Shown one piece after another: positions 7,182-14,082 of a stretch of 15,053 nucleotides of DNA. The notes beneath the pieces were generated by a model. The model had not been told where the DNA came from, ran no database searches, and saw only the letters and a list, made by a program, of their open reading frames with translations. A program made the translations under genes and the position numbers. The DNA comes from Desulfobacteraceae bacterium (GTDB lineage Bacteria > Desulfobacterota > Desulfobacteria > Desulfobacterales > Desulfobacteraceae). Each line of letters starts with the position of its first letter. Position 1 is the first letter of the stretch. The stretch is from the NCBI GenBank assembly GCA_003354055.1, contig PIVQ01000107.1:1-15053 (forward strand), written 5' to 3'.

Positions 7182-7352
7182 CTAAGGAAGGGAATAGTAA
7201 CAGCGTTTGGGGGAGATAACCTGGCCTTTTTCCTTCAGGCTTTTGATGGCCTTTGATACCTCTTTACTTTCAACATTTAAGTCTTTTGCAATCTCTCCGG
7301 GACGGACCGGTTTGCCGGCTTTTTCCATGGCGGTCAATACATCTTTTTCCAT
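7182..7352 (-). CDS. Small winged-helix DNA-binding protein, likely regulator of cydAB
   Basis: A 56-residue gene beginning MEKDVLTAMEKAGKPVRPGE. The sequence has helix 1 (EKDVLTAMEKAG), then a helix-turn-helix (RPGEIAKDLNVESKEVSKAI, residues 17-36), a third-helix tail KSLKEKGQVI, and a short wing ISPKRCYYSL at 46-55. This is a minimal winged-helix of the type seen in MarR/DprA-WH-like domains, with no effector domain. A single cysteine (C51) sits in the wing. Start ATG 7352 has AAGGAG with a 6-nt spacer, which is strong support for a real gene. It ends 60 bp before cydA on the same strand, so it is probably the first gene of that operon. Control of cydAB, possibly redox-sensitive through C51, is inference. 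Confidence 0.85.
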   Translation of the reverse strand: MEKDVLTAMEKAGKPVRPGEIAKDLNVESKEVSKAIKSLKEKGQVISPKRCYYSLP

Positions 7353-7584
7353 TTGATACTCCTTAATAAAAAATTTAGGTTACGTGTAAATTTCTCTAAT
7401 GGATCAGCAAGTAGTGTGCCATATTTTTAATAGAGAAGATCTGGAGACTAAAGATGTTTCGAAATTAGAGCCAGCATATCGAATTCCCAAGGGGTTTTCA
7501 AGGCTGTTTTGCCATATTGAAGAAAAAGAAAGAAAACCAAAAACAACGGGGATTGCACATTGTTTCAATGTATCGAACGGACTT

Positions 7585-7650
7585 GGGATGAAACAAAGAT
7601 GTGTCATAAGACTGATACAGTTTTGTTGTTTCACCCCTTTTTGCTTTTCA
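7585..7650 (+). terminator. Long hairpin followed by a T-rich tract
   Basis: On the plus strand GGGATGAAACAA (7585-7596) pairs with TTGTTTCACCCC (7626-7637), with one A-C mismatch. Inside it TGTGTCA (7600-7606) pairs with TGATACA (7613-7619), with one G-U pair. The base is followed by TTTTTGCTTTT. The architecture resembles an intrinsic terminator for a plus-strand transcript, although no upstream plus-strand gene is evident, or a domain of a structured RNA. Confidence 0.45.
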
Positions 7651-7702
7651 GCCAAGAATAGCCCTGTAAACATCCTTAGGCGGCGTATCAAAAATAAACC
7701 GC

Positions 7703-7789
7703 CCAGGTAATTGGCGTGACATTTCCAAAGACAGCTATCCGTTTATGATAGTCTTTTTTGCCTGGACGATTTTAATTTGATGTCACGCC
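7703..7789. repeat. Compound inverted repeats, possibly pseudoknotted
   Basis: GGCGTGACAT (7713-7722) is a perfect inverted repeat of ATGTCACGCC (7780-7789). CCAGGTAA (7703-7710) can pair with TTGCCTGG (7758-7765) with one G-U, which crosses the first pairing. Within the loop AAAGAC..TATC (7727-7739) pairs with GATAGTCTTT (7747-7756), with a 3-nt bulge, followed by more T residues. It lies downstream of the minus-strand flavodoxin and could serve as its terminator. Confidence 0.55.
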
Positions 7790-7834
7790 TTAGATAAGGA
7801 GTGATATTAAAAGCAGGGGGTAGCTCCTTGTTTC

Positions 7835-8266
7835 TTAAATCATTGCCGCGATACTTTTTCCGTATTCCTGGGCAGCCTCTATGCCACCTTCAACCCAGCT
7901 TGCCTTGAGCATCAAAGGACCTGATACCATCTTCATTTTATAGATATGGGTCATGGTGTCATATATCCGTATTGCAGCCTCTCCGCTCCACCCGTAGGCC
8001 CCAAAGGCACCGCCGGGCTTACCCGAAAGCTCTGCCCTTTCTGCGATGAACAGCATTTGCTTCATGGACGTTATCATTTCAGCGTGGTAGGTCGGGGATC
8101 CGAATGCATAGGCATCGTACCCCTTTAGGTCCTCTTCTGTCTTAACATCAGCGGCCCGCATGATAGAGGCCTTGTGTCCGGACAGGCGGACACCCTCGGC
8201 GATTAATTCAGCAATTCCTTTTGTTTCATTAGCTCTGGATGCATATACAATCAATACGTTTCCCAT
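7835..8266 (-). CDS. Flavodoxin-like FMN protein
   Basis: A 143-residue single flavodoxin domain, cytoplasmic. Strand 1 and the phosphate loop read NVLIVYASRANETKGIAELI (S-R-A-N-E-T in place of the usual T-x-T/S-G-N-T). The second FMN loop is AYAFGSPTYHAEM, and the third is GAFGAYGWSGEAAIR, typical of the flavodoxin domains of FprA-type flavodiiron proteins. No metallo-beta-lactamase domain is attached, so this is a free-standing version. Start ATG 8266 is preferred: a purine-rich GGGGAAAAACA precedes it, and the in-frame alternative at 8284 is TTG. Probable role: low-potential one-electron carrier to oxygen-detoxifying or other reductases; partner unknown. It has its own promoter candidate (8312-8341) and is divergent from the stress protein gene. 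Confidence 0.9.
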   Translation of the reverse strand: MGNVLIVYASRANETKGIAELIAEGVRLSGHKASIMRAADVKTEEDLKGYDAYAFGSPTYHAEMITSMKQMLFIAERAELSGKPGGAFGAYGWSGEAAIRIYDTMTHIYKMKMVSGPLMLKASWVEGGIEAAQEYGKSIAAMI

Positions 8267-8311
8267 TGTTTTTCCCCTGTTCAATTTCTGAGTTTCGTGC
8301 TGTGTTCGTAT

Positions 8312-8341
8312 ATATTAAAGCCTGCAAGACTTTATTGACAA
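8312..8341 (-). promoter_or_regulatory. Sigma-70-like promoter for the flavodoxin gene
   Basis: On the minus strand a -35 TTGTCA (8341-8336) is followed after 18 nt by TAATAT (8317-8312), giving a predicted start near 8305, about 40 nt upstream of the flavodoxin ATG. The match is good at -35 and moderate at -10. Confidence 0.45.
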
Positions 8342-8372
8342 GGATTATAATTAAAAACTAAAAATTTTGAAA

Positions 8373-8386
8373 TTGATATAAATCAA
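8373..8386. promoter_or_regulatory. Perfect FNR/CRP-family palindrome in the divergent promoter region
   Basis: TTGATATAAATCAA matches the FNR consensus TTGAT-N4-ATCAA exactly, centred at 8379.5. Placing it at -41.5 predicts a plus-strand start near 8421, with CATACT (8409-8414) as a 4/6 -10 element. That is the class II activator geometry for the stress protein gene, and possibly rnf beyond it. Relative to the flavodoxin promoter it sits near -75. In this lineage the protein could be FNR, HcpR or another CRP-family member. Confidence 0.65.
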
Positions 8387-8461
8387 TGATAAACTTATTT
8401 ATCTTTATCATACTGGCCTCATTACGAGTGGTGCAACCGATATATCAAAACAGGATAGTTT

Positions 8462-9382
8462 ATGACAGAGCCTGGAAAAACTAAAATTCTGCTGGCATAT
8501 GACGGTTCAGATTTTGCTCTGGACTCAGTGCGGTACATAGGAGGAGTCTTTCCGAAAGACAGAACCTGTGTCGTGATTTTCTATGTGGAAACTAAAATAC
8601 CCAGATCCTTCTGGCGGATGGAAAAGGAACTTGATTTCAGATTTCAGACGCCTCAGATCCGAGCCAGCATGGCGCAAAGAAAAAAAACGGTTAATCTTGC
8701 CATGAAAAGAGCTGAACAGATTTTATTGGACGCAGGATTTCCGCCAGCCTCAATTCATACCAGGGTTCATATAAAAAATCAGGGCGTTGTTCAGGATATT
8801 GTTGAAGAATCCCATCAGGGATACGATGCCCTGGTGATAGGGCGAAAGGGGCACAGCAGGATAAAAGACTTTTTTGTGGATACACTGCCGATGAAACTTC
8901 TGGGGAAAATTAGAAGTATTCCCCTGATTGTTGTTGGGAAAAAAGCTGACCATAAAAATATTCTTGTTGCCTTTGACGGAACCCGCGAAATTATAAAGGC
9001 TGTAAAATCCATGAGTACCCTGATCAGCACCAGCGGATGCAAATTACTATTGTGTCACTCCCAACACCGGAAACGGTTGCTTGGAAGAGGCGGGAAAGAG
9101 GTCTGCACAGGGGAATCCGCCGGAGAAACCAATGAAATGTTTGATTTACCAATGGATTACTTTTTGGAAGCAGGTTTTAAAAGTGATCAGATTTCCTTTG
9201 AAATCGTTGCCGATGAAAAAAATCCCACCCATTGCATTCTCAATAAAGCGCGGTATGGCAATTACGGTACCATTATAATAGGACGACGGGGGCTTACGCC
9301 TTTAAAAGGATTAATGTTCAACAGGGTTGGAAATAAGATTTTTCAAAACGCAGACAACCATGTTGTTTGGATAGTGCAGTAG
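8462..9382 (+). CDS. Tandem-domain universal stress protein (UspA family)
   Basis: A 306-residue cytoplasmic protein of two Usp domains. Domain 1 (about 7-158) starts KILLAYDGSDFALDSVRYIG and carries the switch region ALVIGRKGHSRIKDFFVDT. Domain 2 (about 162-306) starts KNILVAFDGTREIIKAVKSM and has TIIIGRRGLTPLKGLMFNRV. ATP-binding Usp proteins have G-x2-G-x9-G-(S/T). Here the first glycines are present, but the final G-S/T is replaced (DT in domain 1, RV in domain 2), so ATP binding may be weakened or lost. CAGGA precedes the ATG. An FNR-type palindrome lies 76-89 nt upstream of the ATG. The gene is followed after 78 bp by rnfC on the same strand, so read-through into rnf is possible. Molecular role unknown. 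Confidence 0.92.
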   Translation: MTEPGKTKILLAYDGSDFALDSVRYIGGVFPKDRTCVVIFYVETKIPRSFWRMEKELDFRFQTPQIRASMAQRKKTVNLAMKRAEQILLDAGFPPASIHTRVHIKNQGVVQDIVEESHQGYDALVIGRKGHSRIKDFFVDTLPMKLLGKIRSIPLIVVGKKADHKNILVAFDGTREIIKAVKSMSTLISTSGCKLLLCHSQHRKRLLGRGGKEVCTGESAGETNEMFDLPMDYFLEAGFKSDQISFEIVADEKNPTHCILNKARYGNYGTIIIGRRGLTPLKGLMFNRVGNKIFQNADNHVVWIVQ

Positions 9383-9460
9383 GCAGTATGACGATTTTTA
9401 GCAAACAACAATCTGGTCTGGATCGTTCAATAATGTCAGGACAAAGGTGAGCATAAGTTT

Positions 9461-10819
9461 ATGGGGTTGTTCAGATTAAAAGGGTTTCCAGGGACCGGTA
9501 ATTTTCGACACGGTATTCACCCTCCGGATAATAAGTCCTTGAGTGATGAATCAATGGTAGAAGTGATGGAAACGCCTGAAACCGTTACCCTGCCGTTTCT
9601 TCAGCACCTGGGTGTACCGTGTAAACAGGTCGTCAAATCAGGACAGATGGTAAGGTACGGGGAAATGATCGGGGAGGGTGAGGCCTTTGTTTCCGCATCT
9701 CTTCATTCACCGGTTGCAGGCAAAGTTAAGAAAAATACAATGGTGACCCTGCCCAACGGCAGGCATCTTCCCGCCGTAACCATTCAGACCAAAGGAGAGC
9801 AGATCTCTCCTGAAAAGCTATGGGATGAGATGCGGTCAAGGCAATGGCCCAGGGACTGCATTTCCATCTATGATCCGTTTACCATTGTTAAAGTCATTCA
9901 CGACTCCGGCATTGTCGGATTAGGCGGGGCGGCATTCCCGACCCATGTCAAGGTAACCCCGAACGACACCCGGATGATCGACACCCTCATGATCAACGGC
10001 TGCGAATGCGAACCCTATCTCACCTGCGATTACAGGCTGATGAAAGAGGCGCCGCGGGCCATTGTTGCAGGAGCGCTTTTAACGGGGCGTGCCGTATCTG
10101 CAAAGGAGATTGTCATCTGTGTGGAAGACAATAAACCCGATGCCGTCAAGAAACTCAAGGAGGCCACAGAGCAGACAGTCATTAAGATTGCCGTACTAAA
10201 GACCAAATATCCCCAGGGCAGTGAAAAACAGCTCATAAAAGCAGTGATTGGCCTTGAAATTCCTCTGGGCGGTCTGCCGTCTGATGTGGGCGTTGCCATG
10301 AGCAACGTAGGTACAATGGCAACAGTGGCAAGGGGGGTGATTAAAGAATCGCCTTTGACCCACAGGGTGATCAGCGTATCCGGCAGGGGGATAAAGCATC
10401 CGAAAAACCTCTTTGTACCCATTGGCATCTCCATGGGCGAGGTGATCGGATTCTGCGGCGGTTTGACTAAGGATGCCGCAAGGGTGGTTGCCGGCGGTCC
10501 GATGATGGGGTTTTCGTTTTCGGATTTCAGCACGCCTGTCACCAAGGGAACCTCGGGGATCACCATCCTGACCCATGATGAGATCGCAAGCGGGGAAGAG
10601 ACCGCCTGCATCCGGTGCGGGCGCTGTGTTGATGCCTGTCCCATGAACCTTGTTCCAACACGACTCGCGCTTGCCGCAAGGTACAACAATCCGTCCATTG
10701 CAAGCCAATATCATATTCACGCCTGTTTCGAATGCGGCTGCTGCAGCTATGTCTGCCCTGCCAAGATTAATCTGGTGCAGTTGATTCGAACGGGGAAAAA
10801 ACTGGCTGCAGCCGGATAG
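9461..10819 (+). CDS. rnfC: Ion-translocating ferredoxin:NAD+ oxidoreductase subunit C
   Basis: A 452-residue peripheral cytoplasmic subunit that binds NADH/FMN and two 4Fe-4S clusters, the NAD(H) end of the Rnf complex. Order: N-terminal RnfC barrel-sandwich domain (FRHGIHPPDNKSLS; LHSPVAGKV), a complex-I-51K-like nucleotide domain with GIVGLGGAAFPTHVK and NGCECEPYLTCDYRLM, an SLBB-like segment, then two ferredoxin motifs, C383-I-R-C386-G-R-C389-VDA-C393-P and C422-F-E-C425-G-C-C428-SYV-C432-P. It ends soon after, without the long Ala/Lys-rich tail of enterobacterial RsxC. ATG 9461 follows AAGGTGAG by about 10 nt. First gene of rnfCDGEAB, the order known from Acetobacterium. Confidence 0.97.
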   Translation: MGLFRLKGFPGTGNFRHGIHPPDNKSLSDESMVEVMETPETVTLPFLQHLGVPCKQVVKSGQMVRYGEMIGEGEAFVSASLHSPVAGKVKKNTMVTLPNGRHLPAVTIQTKGEQISPEKLWDEMRSRQWPRDCISIYDPFTIVKVIHDSGIVGLGGAAFPTHVKVTPNDTRMIDTLMINGCECEPYLTCDYRLMKEAPRAIVAGALLTGRAVSAKEIVICVEDNKPDAVKKLKEATEQTVIKIAVLKTKYPQGSEKQLIKAVIGLEIPLGGLPSDVGVAMSNVGTMATVARGVIKESPLTHRVISVSGRGIKHPKNLFVPIGISMGEVIGFCGGLTKDAARVVAGGPMMGFSFSDFSTPVTKGTSGITILTHDEIASGEETACIRCGRCVDACPMNLVPTRLALAARYNNPSIASQYHIHACFECGCCSYVCPAKINLVQLIRTGKKLAAAG

Positions 10820-10845
10820 AACCTATAATAATGAGGATGTAATGC

Positions 10846-11880
10846 GTGCCGGATTCTATAAAACCAGATTCTATTAAAACATCGGATGCAGTTAAAGCAT
10901 CTGAATTCTCGGATGTAAAAGAGACCCCTGTCATCCCTGCCATTCATGTGGCACCGTCTCCCCATATCCGTGATACTGCGGCCGGTACACAGGGTATGAT
11001 GATAGATGTCTTAATTGCACTGTTGCCTGTTGTTCTTGTATCGGTTTACCTGTTCAGGCTCTACGCCGTAAAACAAATTCTTATCTGCCTTATCTCCTGC
11101 CTTGCCTCAGAGTATATATTTGTCCGGATGCGGGGCAGGTCCATGACTCTGAAAGATTGTTCCGCCGGGGTGACGGGCATTATCCTTGCCCTTTCCCTGC
11201 CGGGATCCGCTCCCTGGTTCGTGGGTGTCATCGCCTCTGTTATTGCCATGGGAATCGGGAAGATCATCTTCGGCGGCCTTGGCATGAATATTTTTAATCC
11301 GGCCATGGTGGGGCGTGCCTTTGTCATGATTGCCTTTGCCGGTTTAATGGGGGCAGGGGCCTATGAAAATATGACGGGCCTTGTGGATGCAGTATCAGGG
11401 GCAACCCCCTTAAGCGCGCTGAAGTTTGGCAACATAACCACGGACATTTTACCTCTTTTCTGGGGTAAAACCAATGGATCCCTCGGGGAAACAAGTACGG
11501 CTGCCTGTCTTTTGGGCGGGCTGTTTCTTGTCTTCAGAAAAACAGCCTCCTGGCAGATTCCCCTGAGTATATTATCAACGGTTCTGGTCATTGCCGGTAT
11601 CACAGATCTGGCAGGGAGTCATTCCGGACTGTTCCTGATTCATCAGCTTTTTGGCGGTGCGCTTGTGTTCGGTGCGTTTTTCATTGCAACCGATCCTGTG
11701 ACATCTCCGCTTACCTCAAGGGGGAAGTTACTTTTTGGTATCGGTACAGGAGCGCTGATCATGACCATCAGACTTTTCAGCGGGTATCCCGAAGGGGTTA
11801 TGTTTGCCGTTCTCATGATGAATGCCGTGACGCCTCTGATTAACCGCTGGACAAATCCTGCACCCATGGGAGAGGCCTGA
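10846..11880 (+). CDS. rnfD: Rnf complex subunit D, covalent-FMN membrane protein
   Basis: A 344-residue polytopic membrane subunit carrying covalently bound FMN, a proposed part of the ion path. The flavinylation motif VSGATPLSALKF places the FMN threonine at residue 187. Other family blocks are GGLGMNIFNPAMVGRAF, ATDPVTSPLT (about residue 281) and GYPEGVMFAVLMMNAVTPLI. Start is GTG 10846, with AGGA 8 nt upstream; the nearby ATG at 10842 is out of frame. An unusual N-terminal extension of about 38 residues precedes the core. It consists of near-repeats PDSIK-PDSIK-TSDAVK-ASEFSDVK and is probably cytoplasmic. The gene ends one base before rnfG. The matching flavin transferase ApbE is not in the window. 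Confidence 0.96.
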   Translation: MPDSIKPDSIKTSDAVKASEFSDVKETPVIPAIHVAPSPHIRDTAAGTQGMMIDVLIALLPVVLVSVYLFRLYAVKQILICLISCLASEYIFVRMRGRSMTLKDCSAGVTGIILALSLPGSAPWFVGVIASVIAMGIGKIIFGGLGMNIFNPAMVGRAFVMIAFAGLMGAGAYENMTGLVDAVSGATPLSALKFGNITTDILPLFWGKTNGSLGETSTAACLLGGLFLVFRKTASWQIPLSILSTVLVIAGITDLAGSHSGLFLIHQLFGGALVFGAFFIATDPVTSPLTSRGKLLFGIGTGALIMTIRLFSGYPEGVMFAVLMMNAVTPLINRWTNPAPMGEA

Positions 11881-11881
11881 T

Positions 11882-12574
11882 ATGACTGTTAGAAACAGCA
11901 ACCTGGGCCAGGCCTGGCTGGTACTCGTGCTTGCCACTGTTTTCGGTACCGCCCTTGCCGGTATCCAGGTCCATTTAGGTCCTGTGATTGAGGCAAACAA
12001 GATCAGGGAAACCATGGAAAAAGTTCCCGGCCTTGTGCTGGGTAAGGACTCAGACACAGTGGCAGATAATCTTGTCATCAAGTCCCGGGTGATTGAAATT
12101 GAAAAAAACGGGATCAGTAAATTTTATCCGGTCTATGATGTGCGGTTAAAGGACGGCTCCCTGGCAGGCCATGTGGCCAAGGCCTCAGGACAGGGCTATG
12201 CTGATAGAATTGAGGTGCTTGTCGGCCTTGATGCCGGCGGCAATAAGATCACAGGTCTGTTTATCCTGGATCAAAAAGAGACCCCCGGGTTAGGTAACAG
12301 GATACTGGAAAAACCATGGCGGGACCAGTTTACGGATAAACCGTCAGGTACCCCCCTTGTTGTGGTAAAGGCCAAGACAGGGAAGGGCAATGAAGTTGAC
12401 GGCATCACAGGGGCGACCATCTCGTCCCGAAGCGTTACCGGCATTGTAAATACCACCATTGCAGATATCAGGACGCAACTGATTCCTGTCGAGGAAAAAA
12501 AGGGCGCCAAAACAATGGCTAACAAGCCAGCGGCTAGCAAACCAGCGGATATCAAAATTGAGGAGACCGAATAA
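11882..12574 (+). CDS. rnfG: Rnf complex subunit G, covalent-FMN subunit
   Basis: A 230-residue subunit with one N-terminal membrane anchor (about residues 9-30, AWLVLVLATVFGTALAGI) and a soluble FMN_bind domain on the outer face of the membrane. The attachment motif is DGITGATISSRSV, with Thr179 the predicted FMN-phosphodiester residue. KETPGLGNRI (about 134-143) is another family block. The C-terminus after about residue 200 is a lysine/alanine-rich low-complexity tail (NKPAASKPADIK) that looks dispensable. The gene starts 1 nt after the rnfD stop, and its own stop shares a base with the rnfE start (TAATG), so translation is coupled on both sides. Confidence 0.96.
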   Translation: MTVRNSNLGQAWLVLVLATVFGTALAGIQVHLGPVIEANKIRETMEKVPGLVLGKDSDTVADNLVIKSRVIEIEKNGISKFYPVYDVRLKDGSLAGHVAKASGQGYADRIEVLVGLDAGGNKITGLFILDQKETPGLGNRILEKPWRDQFTDKPSGTPLVVVKAKTGKGNEVDGITGATISSRSVTGIVNTTIADIRTQLIPVEEKKGAKTMANKPAASKPADIKIEETE

Positions 12575-13197
12575 TGGCTGATCTTCCCACAGCATTTGAG
12601 CGATTTGTCCAGGGGATCCTGCCGGAAAATCCAGTGTACCGCCAGCTTCTCGGACTCTGCCCGACCCTGGCGGTTACCAACGGGATGAAGCCGGCACTGA
12701 CCATGGCCTGTTCTGTGGGGTTTGTGCTCCTGTGTGCCAATATTGTCATCAGTCTGATACGACACCTTTTAAAACCCCATCTTCGTATTGTTGTGTTCAC
12801 CCTGACCATTGCCACCTTTGTCACCATCGCAGACCGTTTTCTCGCCGCCTATCTGTTTGAGATGAGCAAGACCCTGGGACCATACATCCCTTTGATTATT
12901 GTGAATTGTCTGATCATCTGTCGCTGCGAGGTCTGTGCTTCAAAACAGTCCGTATTCACTGCAGCCTCGGATGCCGTTGGCCAGGCCATTGGATTCGGTC
13001 TTGCCCTTTCAAGCATTGCAGCAGTCAGGGAAATTCTCGGCACGGGGATGTTTTTCGGCATAAGGGTACTGCCCGATGCCTGGCCCGACTGGGTCATCAT
13101 GGTATTGCCTCCGGGTGCATTCCTCACATTGGGCCTGCTGCTTGGGCTGGTCAACTGGCTTGGAATGGTTAAGGCACGGAGGTCTGCAAATGACTAA
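12574..13197 (+). CDS. rnfE: Rnf complex subunit E, integral membrane
   Basis: A 207-residue, six-helix membrane subunit. Family signatures are NPVYRQLLGLCPTLAVTN with Cys29, LIIVNCLIICR with Cys112, and GLALSSIAAVREILGTG. In the Rnf/Nqr family, RnfE and RnfA are inverted-topology paralogues that together hold an intramembrane iron-sulfur cluster through two cysteines each, in the L/I-C-P and T/V-N-C positions; both cysteines are present here. Length is usual. The stop at 13195-13197 is followed by a 78-nt gap before rnfA, the only sizeable gap within rnfDGEAB. Confidence 0.96.
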   Translation: MADLPTAFERFVQGILPENPVYRQLLGLCPTLAVTNGMKPALTMACSVGFVLLCANIVISLIRHLLKPHLRIVVFTLTIATFVTIADRFLAAYLFEMSKTLGPYIPLIIVNCLIICRCEVCASKQSVFTAASDAVGQAIGFGLALSSIAAVREILGTGMFFGIRVLPDAWPDWVIMVLPPGAFLTLGLLLGLVNWLGMVKARRSAND

Positions 13198-13275
13198 TAA
13201 AATTTTTCAGCCATCTTCAGCTCACGCCGGCGGACAGGCTGTATCCGGATACCCGGGCAGGGGCAGGTGGGACGT

Positions 13276-14082
13276 ATGATATATCTTCTGGACATAATGC
13301 TCATTGCCCTGACCGCTGCGTTAATTAACAATTTCGTGCTCTACTATTTTGTAGGTATCTGCCCCTTTGTGGGGGTGTCAAGAAAAGTGGAAATGGCATT
13401 CGGCATGGGCCTTGCCGTGACTTTTGTCATCAGCATTGCCGCTTTCATCAGCTGGAGCATCACCACAATTGTGCTCATACCGGGAGCCCCTTTGTCTTCT
13501 TTTATTGCCGGATTTTTCCTGCCGAAAGAGACTGCTGCCACTATCGACCTTACGATACTCTGCTATATTGTTTATATTTTTTCCATTGCCTCTTCGGTGC
13601 AGTTTGTGGAAATGTACGTTAGAAAATTTTTCCCTTTGCTCTACAGTTCATTCGGGGTTTTTCTCCCCCTTATTACCACCAATTGCGCCATCCTTTTTGC
13701 CTGTCTTACCATCATGAGCCATGTTGTCGGGGTCGAAAACCCCAAAGATACATGGGATCTTGGAAGGGCCATTGCCCTGGCATTTTTCGGAGGCGTGGGC
13801 TTTACCATTGCTATTGTGATTATGTCGGGTATCAGGGAAGAACTTGAGTTGTGCGATATTCCGGAACCGTTCCGGGATGCGGCAATTACCCTTATTATCG
13901 GCGGTATCCTTGCCATTGCATTTATGGGCTTTACCGGAGTTGATTCCGGTATCAGGGAGGCGCTTATGCCAAAGCCTCCGACCCAGGTTTCAATAGTTGT
14001 TCCCGGACAATCCATACCCTCCGAGGCCGCGTTTGTTTATGTCGATAGTCAAGGCCGTGACGGCCGGGTGGTGGCACCATGA
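13276..14082 (+). CDS. rnfA: Rnf complex subunit A, integral membrane, longer than usual
   Basis: The paralogue of Rnf[12 protein letters not shown] with Cys29 and LITTNCAIL with Cys137 supply its half of the intramembrane iron-sulfur site, and [16 protein letters not shown] is a family block. The protein is 268 residues, against the usual 190-200. The surplus is an insertion at about 68-88 ([18 protein letters not shown]) between early helices, and a hydrophilic tail of about 45 residues after [10 protein letters not shown] prefer ATG 13276 (MIYLLDIM), with AGGTGG 5 nt upstream, over an in-frame GTG at 13267. The gene ends with an ATGA overlap into rnfB, so the long tail is read to a coupled stop rather than being a missed stop. 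Confidence 0.94.
   Translation: MIYLLDIMLIALTAALINNFVLYYFVGICPFVGVSRKVEMAFGMGLAVTFVISIAAFISWSITTIVLIPGAPLSSFIAGFFLPKETAATIDLTILCYIVYIFSIASSVQFVEMYVRKFFPLLYSSFGVFLPLITTNCAILFACLTIMSHVVGVENPKDTWDLGRAIALAFFGGVGFTIAIVIMSGIREELELCDIPEPFRDAAITLIIGGILAIAFMGFTGVDSGIREALMPKPPTQVSIVVPGQSIPSEAAFVYVDSQGRDGRVVAP

Larger units (their letters stand above)
7353..7834. other. 482-bp region without a recognisable gene, rich in inverted repeats
   Basis: The region lies between the winged-helix gene start and the flavodoxin stop. Two overlapping, opposed reading frames (7399-7710 plus, 7404-7691 minus) have no ribosome site and no family-like motif, and I do not call them genes. The right two-thirds contain several dyads: ACATTG/CAATGT (7557-7571), the long hairpin 7585-7637, GGCGG/CCGCC (7679-7703), and a compound structure at 7703-7789. 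Composition is more A/T-rich than the neighbouring genes. It could encode a structured RNA on the plus strand, or be a decayed mobile element. Confidence 0.6.

Noticed and set aside
7399..7710. 103-codon plus-strand frame and a 95-codon minus-strand frame over the same stretch
   Set aside because: No ribosome site for either, Cys/Phe-rich improbable composition, no recognisable motif, and they mirror each other over an inverted-repeat-rich region.
8346..8351. TATAAT as a plus-strand -10 box after TTGACA at 8335-8340
   Set aside because: Only 5 nt separate them, far from the 17 nt needed.
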